A stretch of DNA of 16,841 nucleotides from Candidatus Kuenenia stuttgartensis (lineage in GTDB: Bacteria; Planctomycetota; Planctomycetia; Isosphaerales; Isosphaeraceae). The DNA lies in contig CAMBZY010000013.1 of NCBI GenBank assembly GCA_945872325.1, positions 1-16,841 on the forward strand, read 5' to 3'. The notes beneath the pieces are model-generated. The model had not been told where the DNA came from. It made no database searches and saw only the letters and a program-made list of their open reading frames with translations. A program made the position numbers and the translations under genes. Shown here in pieces: positions 1 to 6,342 of the stretch (positions are counted from its first letter, which is position 1; each line of letters begins with the position of its first letter).

Positions 1-289
1 CCATGCCATCGAGCTTGCAAGGCGTGGGAGGTTCCGAGCGTTTCTTGCCGTTGAGTGCCTGCTGGAAACCCTCGGTGACGAGGCGTTTGCGGAGGCTCTC
101 GATCATTTGTACACCACAGTCGAAAGCCTCGGCGATTTTGGCATCAATCCACCCGGGCCCGTCCACGTCCGCCTTGAGCAAGATCTGAGCGCGACGAAAC
201 CGCTGCGATGATCCTTTGAGCTTCTTGAGGATATCTTGACAAACGCCACGCTCTTCATCAGTCAACCGCACGACATACTTCTTGTTCAT
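1..289 (-). CDS. IS630-family transposase, N-terminal part (cut by window edge)
   Basis: Reading the minus strand from the ATG at 289-287 gives an open frame of 96 codons that runs off the window. It starts MNKKYVVRLTDEER, continues with RRAQILLKADVDGPGW and IDAKIAEAFDCGVQMIESLR, and reaches RLVTEGFQQALNGKKR. This is the helix-turn-helix N-terminal region of IS630-type transposases, which binds the element's ends. The DDE catalytic domain would lie outside the window. The start is set by a strong ribosome-binding site (AAGGAGG) six bases upstream of the ATG. The visible part has no stop or frameshift, so the gene may be intact. The family assignment rests on the recognised N-terminal pattern (basic start, 'ARILLKAD'-like segment, 'G.tD..IAeAl.v....ie..R.r.v.eG' helix-turn-helix). 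Confidence 0.85.
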   Translation of the reverse strand, partial: MNKKYVVRLTDEERGVCQDILKKLKGSSQRFRRAQILLKADVDGPGWIDAKIAEAFDCGVQMIESLRKRLVTEGFQQALNGKKRSEPPTPCKLDGM

Positions 290-351
290 GGGAACCTCCT
301 TGTGCCTGGAAGTATCCCAGAAATCTCAAATAAAACCAGCCCCGTTTGTTA

Positions 352-369
352 GACTTGAGGGGGCACTAG
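352..369 (-). repeat. Putative IS630 terminal repeat, copy 1
   Basis: The 18-base sequence GACTTGAGGGGGCACTAG is identical to 4631-4648 and in the same orientation. It sits upstream of the transposase gene, where the element's terminal inverted repeat is expected, and ends with CTAG, which contains the TA insertion dinucleotide. A shorter match in the opposite orientation (TGCCCCCTCA) is at 476-485. Confidence 0.65.
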
Positions 370-402
370 ATAACTGCCAAGTTCTGCTTGGCCACGATTG
401 GC

Positions 403-435
403 CTAAAAACCGGAAGTTATTTTCGGCCTGTTCCT
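403..435. repeat. Dispersed stem-loop repeat, copy 1
   Basis: This 33-base segment matches 4661-4693 at 27 of 33 positions. Its core is CCGGAA (410-415), loop GTTAT, then TTTCGG (421-426). The arms pair with one G-T mismatch, where the other copy pairs perfectly. Both copies lie just outside an IS630-end-like 18-mer. The segment lies in the 287-base gap between the transposase start and the end of the ceramidase-like gene; I see no gene in that gap. Confidence 0.55.
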
Positions 436-576
436 AATCAAACCAACCCATTTTTAAGGCATGAGAGGGAACCAATGCCCCCTCATGCATGAAATCACGC
501 GTTTTGAGTCTGAGATGGGTCCTGTGGGTCGGATTTATCCACACCCTACAAGACCGGGGCATGTCAATCGAATCTC

Positions 577-2064
577 TTATTTCGTAGGCTTGGTCATTTC
601 CAGACGGGCCTCGCGCAGTTGCTTCAAGACAGATTCGACAAGCAGCTCGCCTGAACCTGGTTTGACCGTCGAGTTGGTCACCTCATAACTTCCGCCTGCA
701 TATGCTGCCCTGGTCGGGATATAGCAAGTCTCCACAGCATTGGCCAGCTCGATGATCAATGTGGTTTTAAACGGCGAATTCTGCTTGATGGCCAAGCCCA
801 GATTCACGAAAACCTCGCCCGGCAAGGTCACGATCGCCAAGTCCTCGCCCAAACAAATCGTGTGCACCTCCACCGGTAGGGATTCACCCACGCCTGACCA
901 TTCGCGAGTCGCCAGAATCGGCCTTGGGGCCGTCTTCCCAGCCAGCGGCTCCTTGTTGCGCAACTGGTCGATCATCAACATCTTATGCGCTTGAACGTGC
1001 TTCAGAAATTCGACACTTTTGCCTGCCACCACGTCCTTCATCACAGCCACAGAATCGGTCACATCCTGCTCCGAACATTCCTGAAGCGCCAGAGGGACCA
1101 CATTCGATCTCACGCTCAGTCGAACATCTTTCAAGGGCTTAAGCTGGGTCAATCCCTTCTGAACGGTTTCGCCCAGCGACTTTCCAATCAAGTCCGTCTT
1201 GTTACGTGGCGAAACACCGTCGGAATTCGAGTGATTGATGTCGCCACAACAACCCGTCCCGAACAGGGAAACCACCTCATTTCCAAGCGTTTGACGAACG
1301 GCCGATTCTACAAAGAACGGATAATCGCCGCTCCACTTCAGCCCGCCCACCGTGTCCAGATGGAGCGCAAAGTTGCTCAAAACTCCAATCGGCTTGGCGT
1401 TGGCATCTTTCACCATCAAAAGCCCAATCTCAGGATCAATCGGGCCTGCGATGCGAACCACTTCCGGATGCTTCAAATTGAGCCAGGTCTGCACCGAGCC
1501 ATCACGCATCACAAATCGGCGATTGAACGCAATCGGCGTTTTTTGATCCACCGAGCCAGTTTCAATCGTCGCTTTACCTGCCGATTTGCTGGCCATTTCC
1601 ACCGCCGATGCTGCCCCTTGAATCAGCTTCTCGACATAGGCTGACCTCAGGGCATTGGATTTGTCTCCATTTAAGTATTGGACCAAAGACTTGTAATAAT
1701 CCGGAGCTGTATGGGAATGGGTGGCGGCCACAATGATGCTGTCAAACGGGATTCCCGACTTCTGTGCGGCCAGAGTGCGAATGGCCCCTGAAAGGTCGAT
1801 GGAAACGCCGGTCAGGTCGCAGATCACCAGGGCCGCTTGCTGACCATTCCCGCGAAAGACGATCGCCTTGGCCTTTAAGGGATCGATCTGTCCATCAGCC
1901 AGCCGCTCATGAAAATAGCCGGCCATGGGAAAGCCCACCGGAGGAGTGATATCCTGCTCAGCCACTCCAACCTTCAACGAATCCTGAGCCACGGCACCAG
2001 TGGCCAGCTCCCCCATTAGAAAAACGGCCATGCAGAAGGTTCGGAATCGCGATGGATGGTTCAT
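577..2064 (-). CDS. Neutral/alkaline ceramidase-like secreted hydrolase
   Basis: The 495-residue product starts with a signal peptide (hydrophobic residues about 9-26, ending AVAQ). It then follows the N-terminal catalytic domain of neutral/alkaline non-lysosomal ceramidases, zinc amidases that split N-acyl-sphingosine into fatty acid and sphingoid base. Visible motifs: VGVAEQDITPPVGFPMAGY (32-50), the zinc-binding pair in ATHSHTAP (H116, H118), H235 in NFALHLDTVGG, GTGCCGDINH (269-278), LPGEVFV (E417) and a tyrosine-rich segment YIPTRAAYAGGSYE (Y455/Y460). These match the His, His, His, Glu and Tyr positions used by the family. At 495 residues it is shorter than characterised ceramidases of about 650, because the C-terminal Ig-like domain is missing; this is common in planctomycete homologues, so the true substrate is uncertain. 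The start has GGAAAG upstream. It lies 189 bases downstream of the penicillin-acylase-family gene on the same strand, so cotranscription is possible. Confidence 0.85.
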   Translation of the reverse strand: MNHPSRFRTFCMAVFLMGELATGAVAQDSLKVGVAEQDITPPVGFPMAGYFHERLADGQIDPLKAKAIVFRGNGQQAALVICDLTGVSIDLSGAIRTLAAQKSGIPFDSIIVAATHSHTAPDYYKSLVQYLNGDKSNALRSAYVEKLIQGAASAVEMASKSAGKATIETGSVDQKTPIAFNRRFVMRDGSVQTWLNLKHPEVVRIAGPIDPEIGLLMVKDANAKPIGVLSNFALHLDTVGGLKWSGDYPFFVESAVRQTLGNEVVSLFGTGCCGDINHSNSDGVSPRNKTDLIGKSLGETVQKGLTQLKPLKDVRLSVRSNVVPLALQECSEQDVTDSVAVMKDVVAGKSVEFLKHVQAHKMLMIDQLRNKEPLAGKTAPRPILATREWSGVGESLPVEVHTICLGEDLAIVTLPGEVFVNLGLAIKQNSPFKTTLIIELANAVETCYIPTRAAYAGGSYEVTNSTVKPGSGELLVESVLKQLREARLEMTKPTK

Positions 2065-2253
2065 GGGAAGTCTTTCCGTGGGAGAAGCAGGCGGTAGGCT
2101 TATCGAATCACACCTATCTTACAGGGCACGCTTTTTGAAGCAAGGAGATGGTAACAAAGGGAAGGTGCGATCCCACTTGCCAGCCAACCCAGTAGAGTCG
2201 AGAAATGACGCGGTGGTTTGGCCTCAGACTTTTCGAATTTCAGGTTCCTGTGT

Positions 2254-4323
2254 TTATTCAACACGTTCGAGCACTTTGGTTGACTCCACATGCCCTTCCA
2301 GCTCTCCCTTGCGAAACCAGGTCGGCTTCATCTTGCCGGGGCTGAAGAGGTGCTCGGCCTGATCCGTATAATGCGGCGATGTCGGGTCGTCGCTTTGTCC
2401 GTAAGGTGTCACGCTCCAGCTTTGTACGGCACCGGGCTTGAACTGAACAATCTGCACCCAGTTCTGGCCAGCCCTTCCCGTATAGGTTTTGCCTTCATTG
2501 TTGCTGGAAATGGCCCTCAAAGTCTGGTCACCCGCGCCCGAATCGCCGCCTGAGATGGGCCACGACCGACCTCCACGACGCACTCGGTGAACCTCCCCAT
2601 AAGGCACTTCAAATGTCCCGTGGTTTGTCTTGAGCCAGGCAACAGCCTCGGCAAAAGCGTCGATGCGGGCTTCGGCCGTGCTTTTTTCGTCCAGCCTGCG
2701 TTCCTGGGCCACAGTGCGCAGAGCACGGTAAAGTGTGGCTCCCACGCTTTTCTGGTCCATCATGCCGTCCCAGATTACAAGCTTGTCAATCGCCTGACGC
2801 AGCTCCTTTGGCTCAACTCCCTTTCTGGGCTTGCTGAAGTCTACGGCTGCAGCAGCTTCACGAATCTGAGTTTGCCAGACTTCACAGCGATCCGCATGAA
2901 TGTCCATGGCGATGGCCTTGGCCTGATCAATCGTGAGTTTCGGATGAGCGTCCAGCAGTTCAACAGCCCTGCGACCGCGACTGTTACTCGTATTGGGAGC
3001 GGTATCGTAGAGGTACTGAGGATAGGCTGAAAGGTCGAGACCAAGGTTCCTGGCCATGGTGTCAGGACCGATGTTGCAATTCTGCATGTAGCCGGTTTTG
3101 GGGTTGAGAATCTGGACCAGATCCTTCAATGGATGGATCCCAAGCCATTCCGACTTGCTCGTGTTGCCCGGAACAGGCTTCGAGAAGTCGTAGCCCTGCG
3201 GACGAATCGGCACCCGGCCAGTGCGAACATAGCGGATATTCCCCTCAACATCAGAATACATGACATTCTGTTCCATGAACTGATTCATGCCCACGGCAGC
3301 GTCGAATTCGTTGAGGTTGCGGGCGACCATCATCCGGAAGAACTGAGTGACAACATCAATCTCATTCAAATAAGGGGTTGCCATGGCATAGGCCCGATTG
3401 CCCTCGCGCTTGAGAATCGGTCCGTGGTGACTCCGATGGATGGTTCGGACTACGTCGGGATGGCCCTTGACGGCGATCGTGACCTTTTCCGTAGTCATTT
3501 CACGCCACTGACCATCGTAGAGATAACGCAAGGGATTGGCTGGATCAACCTCTTCGACATAAATATCGGTCGTGTCAGGACCTCCAGTGGTGCAAGCCCA
3601 GCCGGTGAAAGCGTTATGCCCCAGGCCCAGAAGGGGCGTGCCGACTGGCCCGAAGCCGGAGATGTCGTGCTGGCCGGCATGCAGACGATATTCAAAGAAC
3701 CGAAACGGACCATCCCAGCCCACATGCGGGTCGATCAGCAGAATCGAGGCCCCGTCAGCCGTACGTTCAGGCCGAACGGCCCACTGATTACTGAAAAGCT
3801 TGAATTCAGAGCGGGCATCCAGATCACGATTGGCCCGGCCCACAGGCCAGTTGAAGATCAGTTCACGCATCGAGGCGGCGATCATCCAAGGCTGCATCTC
3901 AAGGGCATTGGCAGGCTTTTTAGCGGGATGATCCTTCAAATAAGCACGCACACCAGCCTGATAACTCTCGCACATCTGACGAATTTCAAGCGGGAGCTCT
4001 GGATACCGTCGCTGGCTCACCGCAACGTGTCCGGCAATGTACTGCTTGAAGTCATCTTCCACAGACCCGGGCCCATTCACTTCAGCCGCTCGACCGATAG
4101 CCAGTCGGTAGTTGGCGAAAATCTGTTCCAGCCGGTCCTCAGCCTGAGCATATCCAAGAGCATAGGCCCCGTCCGCCAGATTAGAGGCAAAAACGTGAGG
4201 CACGCCCCAGGTATCACGCTGAATGGTGATCTGGCCGGCTTGAATGACCTTGGTCGGAATCACAGAAAGGATCGCCAGAGCTATCAAAAAAAACCGGGTT
4301 TGAATGGCTGAGCGAAAAGGCAT
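2254..4323 (-). CDS. Penicillin acylase family protein (Ntn hydrolase)
   Basis: The 689-residue product has a signal peptide (about 10-29) followed at once by ITIQRDTWGVPHVFA, the standard start of the mature alpha chain in this family, and by ALGYAQAEDRLEQI (55-68). The catalytic serine is predicted at S178 in FSNQWAV: autocleavage before it would release the beta chain with an N-terminal Ser nucleophile. LLIDPHVGW (195-203) and the GWACTTGGPDTTDIYVE segment follow, as in beta chains of penicillin acylases and acyl-homoserine-lactone acylases. The family hydrolyses amide bonds between an acyl group and an amine; the exact acyl chain cannot be read from sequence. It acts in the periplasm. Length is near the family norm of 700-800. 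The start at 4323 has GAAAGA upstream. It is the first gene of a two-gene minus-strand run, with the ceramidase-like gene, another amide hydrolase, behind it. Confidence 0.9.
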   Translation of the reverse strand: MPFRSAIQTRFFLIALAILSVIPTKVIQAGQITIQRDTWGVPHVFASNLADGAYALGYAQAEDRLEQIFANYRLAIGRAAEVNGPGSVEDDFKQYIAGHVAVSQRRYPELPLEIRQMCESYQAGVRAYLKDHPAKKPANALEMQPWMIAASMRELIFNWPVGRANRDLDARSEFKLFSNQWAVRPERTADGASILLIDPHVGWDGPFRFFEYRLHAGQHDISGFGPVGTPLLGLGHNAFTGWACTTGGPDTTDIYVEEVDPANPLRYLYDGQWREMTTEKVTIAVKGHPDVVRTIHRSHHGPILKREGNRAYAMATPYLNEIDVVTQFFRMMVARNLNEFDAAVGMNQFMEQNVMYSDVEGNIRYVRTGRVPIRPQGYDFSKPVPGNTSKSEWLGIHPLKDLVQILNPKTGYMQNCNIGPDTMARNLGLDLSAYPQYLYDTAPNTSNSRGRRAVELLDAHPKLTIDQAKAIAMDIHADRCEVWQTQIREAAAAVDFSKPRKGVEPKELRQAIDKLVIWDGMMDQKSVGATLYRALRTVAQERRLDEKSTAEARIDAFAEAVAWLKTNHGTFEVPYGEVHRVRRGGRSWPISGGDSGAGDQTLRAISSNNEGKTYTGRAGQNWVQIVQFKPGAVQSWSVTPYGQSDDPTSPHYTDQAEHLFSPGKMKPTWFRKGELEGHVESTKVLERVE

Positions 4324-4590
4324 GGAGAGATTCTTTCAGGCGAAATGCACGGAATCAACGACTTTCAACATTTATAACCTGAACATACGTGAACATGCAA
4401 GGAGAGCCGTGAATTTTTTCCAGATCGATTCGAAGATGGCCAGCCAAACTAACCCGCCACGCCGGCAAGGGACGCATTTAGAGGTTCACCGGGATTGAAT
4501 AAACTATTGTCCATTCAAGCCTTACAACTGGGGCGGATTGCTTATGTGTCTCCTCCGGAGCCCGAAGATCAGGGTTTCCAGGCTTGATGG

Positions 4591-4605
4591 ATGTCCAGAG
4601 GACAT
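4591..4605. repeat. Perfect inverted repeat ATGTCC-AGA-GGACAT
   Basis: Two 6-base arms are separated by three bases. It is too short and unsupported by a T-run to be a terminator. It could be a protein-binding site or part of an IS remnant that ends at 4648. It lies about 270 bases upstream of the minus-strand acylase start. Confidence 0.4.
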
Positions 4606-4630
4606 GTCTGGTGCCCAACCCAAAAATCTT

Positions 4631-4648
4631 GACTTGAGGGGGCACTAG
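4631..4648 (-). repeat. Putative IS630 terminal repeat, copy 2 (solo)
   Basis: GACTTGAGGGGGCACTAG is identical over 18 bases to 352-369 and in the same orientation. The body of an element ending here would lie to the left, but the sequence to the left does not resemble the transposase leader and no transposase is present. It therefore looks like a solo end or the trace of a deleted or very small non-autonomous element. Confidence 0.6.
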
Positions 4649-4858
4649 CCTCGGTTGGTTTTGGAAACCGGAAGTGATTTCCGGCCTGATCCTGAGTTGG
4701 GGCAGACCTGCGATGGAACTTGAGGCCGTAATGTCAAACGATTCATTCGCGATATGCCAGGCCTTTTAAGCCTGCATTGCATGGATGGACTGATGGCGCG
4801 TATTGAATTGATCAATCGGCCTGAATTGCGGGATCGACTACAGGCTTTATTAACATAG
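4649..4858 (+). pseudogene. Possible decayed reading frame, unidentified
   Basis: One frame reads for 70 codons with a single internal TGA at 4721-4723. After the stop it gives GRNVKRFIRDMPGLLSL, then MDGLMARIELINRPELRDRL and QALLT, ending at TAG 4856-4858. The residue mix of the second half (amphipathic, Arg/Glu/Leu-rich) looks coding, and a TGG-to-TGA change would explain the break. I do not recognise the family. Its position right beside an IS end and a repeat suggests it is a fragment left by rearrangement. It could also be chance. Confidence 0.25.
4661..4693. repeat. Dispersed stem-loop repeat, copy 2
   Basis: It matches 403-435 at 27 of 33 positions. The core is a perfect 6-base stem, CCGGAA (4668-4673), loop GTGAT, TTCCGG (4679-4684). 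It begins 12 bases after the IS630-end-like 18-mer. The shared stem, with its wobble-compatible change in copy 1, suggests the fold or a binding site matters, or that both are relics of one mobile sequence. Confidence 0.55.
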
Positions 4859-4989
4859 CCGATGAAAAAAGCCCGATCCCTCGGAAAGGACTGGCATGCG
4901 TTGGTCAATCCTGATATTCATACTCAATATATCATCACCCAGGTTGCAAACCGGGCCTCTTCAAATTTGAAAAAAACGAGCCGTCACGC

Positions 4990-5487
4990 ATGCCACCACC
5001 CATCCAAGCCGTTTTTACCATCACAGGCCCTGAATATATTCAGGCCATGCGTCGGCATTATCGGCAAAAACTGAAACTTGTTAAGGACGGTGCCGCAAGC
5101 CTCTTGGCCATCGCTCTGGGGGCGTACCTTGTACAATCCAGAGGCCAAAGTCTGGGCTGGGTTCTCATCGGCTTGGGCGTGGCGTTGCTGCTTATGGTGA
5201 TCTATGCCGTCTGGCTGATGCCGATCTTGATGTATCGATACCAGCCGAAGCTGCTATCCGAATATCAAATGAGTTTTCAAGAAGATGGAATCACGTTCCA
5301 GACCGACCAGATTCATTCGCAATTACAATGGTTGATCTATCATTCCTGGCTACGCGACGATCTTTTTTATATTCTGTACCATGGCAAACGCGACCTTTCC
5401 GTCATACCCCGCCGCGCTTTCTCATCAGAAGCCGACAATCAATTATTAGAACTTCTGCACCGCCGGATTGGCCCGCCTGTGAAATAA
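4990..5487 (+). CDS. YcxB-like membrane protein
   Basis: The 165-residue product begins with a short beta-type segment, VFTITGPEYIQAMRRHYR (8-25). Two hydrophobic helices follow (about 34-50 and 55-77, the second ending VIYAVWLMPILMYRY), then a cytoplasmic-type C-terminal half, SFQEDGITFQTDQIHSQLQW (95-114), IYHSWLRDDLFYILYH and VIPRRAF (138-144). This order (FTLTPEDY-like start, two membrane helices, 'f.edgi....' and 'iPkraF' near the end) is that of YcxB-like proteins, a small inner-membrane family of unknown function. The ATG at 4990 is chosen because the family pattern starts within ten residues of it; the ribosome-binding site is poor. Two further short putative membrane genes follow on the same strand. 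Confidence 0.7.
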   Translation: MPPPIQAVFTITGPEYIQAMRRHYRQKLKLVKDGAASLLAIALGAYLVQSRGQSLGWVLIGLGVALLLMVIYAVWLMPILMYRYQPKLLSEYQMSFQEDGITFQTDQIHSQLQWLIYHSWLRDDLFYILYHGKRDLSVIPRRAFSSEADNQLLELLHRRIGPPVK

Positions 5488-5519
5488 TACAACCGATTTC
5501 AGACCTGCTTACACCCGCA

Positions 5520-5705
5520 ATGTGCGAACCTGGGGCGTTCCGAAAATCGACGCCGCTGATCGCGCCGGAGTGGGACGTGGGATTTCTTGTGGCGCATACG
5601 ATTATTTCCAGTCTGATGGGCCTTCCTGTGGGCGCGTTTCTCTATTTTGCGTTAAGGTATGTCTTTAAGAGGCCTAGTGAAGAATCTGATAGGTCCAGCC
5701 CTTGA
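5520..5705 (+). CDS. Small hypothetical membrane protein
   Basis: From the ATG at 5520 the frame encodes 61 residues with one clear hydrophobic helix, WDVGFLVAHTIISSLMGLP through GAFLYFALRYVF (about 22-49), and a charged tail KRPSEESDRSSP. No family is recognised. It begins 33 bases after the YcxB-like gene and ends 60 bases before the next small membrane gene. No good ribosome-binding site is seen, and the frame stays open upstream into the YcxB-like gene, so it may be a chance frame or the remnant of a longer protein. Confidence 0.35.
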   Translation: MCEPGAFRKSTPLIAPEWDVGFLVAHTIISSLMGLPVGAFLYFALRYVFKRPSEESDRSSP

Positions 5706-5764
5706 GAGTTCCGTAGGCGGCCCGCATCAACCAAGACAAAAACTGAGCAAATGGAGCTAATCCA

Positions 5765-5998
5765 ATGAGCCTTCTCGAGAAAACCAACCCGCACGCTACG
5801 CGCCGCAGCGTTCTGAGGAATGCCATCCAAGGGGCGATGACCGTGCCTCTTTTCATCTTCATCATCGGCAAGCCATACGTTCGAGAACACTATCGGATCA
5901 CGATGCCGCTATTCACGTTGCTGGGTGCGGGCATCGGGGGATTGTGGGAATGGCAGGTAGATGATTCATGCGATGATGAGCCCAATACATCAAAGTGA
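5765..5998 (+). CDS. Small hypothetical membrane protein
   Basis: The 77-residue product has a basic start (RRSVLRNAIQG), then two hydrophobic stretches, AMTVPLFIFIIGKPYV (about 24-39) and a second at about 47-63 (MPLFTLLGAGIGGLW), and an acidic tail (DDSCDDEPNTSK). This predicts two membrane helices with the tail on one side. A ribosome-binding site (GGAGC, 5752-5756) is suitably placed before the ATG. I recognise no family. It may be cotranscribed with the YcxB-like gene and the 61-residue frame. It is followed by a long leader and then an exported redox gene. Confidence 0.5.
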   Translation: MSLLEKTNPHATRRSVLRNAIQGAMTVPLFIFIIGKPYVREHYRITMPLFTLLGAGIGGLWEWQVDDSCDDEPNTSK

Positions 5999-6342
5999 GA
6001 TTTCACCCCAAGTGGATAGGCAATCAGCCGATTGGCGATGGCCGTACCATTGACTGTATTGCTCCGTCCTGCATTGAAATCGATCTTCAGACGGAAAATA
6101 TCGGAACCCGACCACCTATGTCCTATGGACAACAAAATCAACCGACTACGTATCTCCTCTCCTATGGATTTCCAATATCTTTTTTCTTTTTCCAAAAAAA
6201 CCGTAAGAGTTCTCGCCCTGATCCGCTCATGGTAGATAGGCGCAACCAACGCGATCAAGGGCGACCACGACGAAGCCTCTCTTTTAAGGATTTTCCTTAT
6301 CAGAGGTCAGCAGGTTCAAGCATTTGTAAAGGAGCATTCGAA
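5999..6342 (+). other. Leader/intergenic region upstream of the redoxin fusion gene
   Basis: This 344-base stretch is open in the frame of the downstream gene, but the encoded sequence (basic, Pro/Arg/Ser-rich, no domain) does not look like protein, and a far better start with a ribosome-binding site exists at 6343. It includes a T-rich/A-rich run (6178-6202). No confident promoter or riboswitch was found. Confidence 0.5.

Larger units (their letters stand above)
1..369 (-). mobile_element. IS630-family insertion sequence, left (5') end
   Basis: The transposase start at 289 is followed outward by an 80-base leader ending in the 18-mer GACTTGAGGGGGCACTAG (352-369). Read inward on the minus strand the element would begin TAGTGCCCCCTCAAGTC, with the TA expected of IS630/Tc1-type elements, which insert into TA dinucleotides. 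The same 18-mer recurs at 4631-4648, which supports reading it as a terminal sequence. The other end of this element is outside the window, so its length and intactness cannot be judged. Confidence 0.7.
4324..4989. other. Gene-free stretch with IS-end remnant and palindromes
   Basis: No convincing intact gene is seen in these 666 bases. The left part should carry the promoter of the minus-strand acylase gene. It also holds an 8-base palindrome CTCCGGAG (within 4551-4562), a perfect inverted repeat ATGTCC-AGA-GGACAT (4591-4605), the solo IS630-end 18-mer (4631-4648), the second stem-loop repeat (4661-4693) and a broken reading frame (4649-4858). Short open frames that cross this stretch have no recognisable product. 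Confidence 0.6.

Noticed and set aside
461..688. 75-codon plus-strand frame overlapping the 3' end of the ceramidase-like gene
   Set aside because: Half of it is antisense to the ceramidase-like gene and no family pattern is visible.
985..1644. Long plus-strand open frame inside the ceramidase-like gene
   Set aside because: It is antisense to a gene with clear family motifs, lacks a recognisable product, and has the odd residue composition of a shadow frame.
3133..4311. 392-codon plus-strand open frame antisense to the penicillin acylase gene
   Set aside because: The minus-strand gene has signal peptide, catalytic serine and family motifs throughout. The antisense frame has none and is explained by the codon bias of the real gene.
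5890..6258. 122-codon minus-strand frame over the end of the 77-residue membrane gene and the leader
   Set aside because: There is no recognisable domain, no good ribosome-binding site, and it overlaps a better-supported plus-strand gene.
5995..6342. N-terminal extension of the redoxin fusion from an ATG at 5995
   Set aside because: The extension is low-complexity basic sequence with no homology-like features, would bury the signal peptide, and a good ribosome-binding site precedes 6343.
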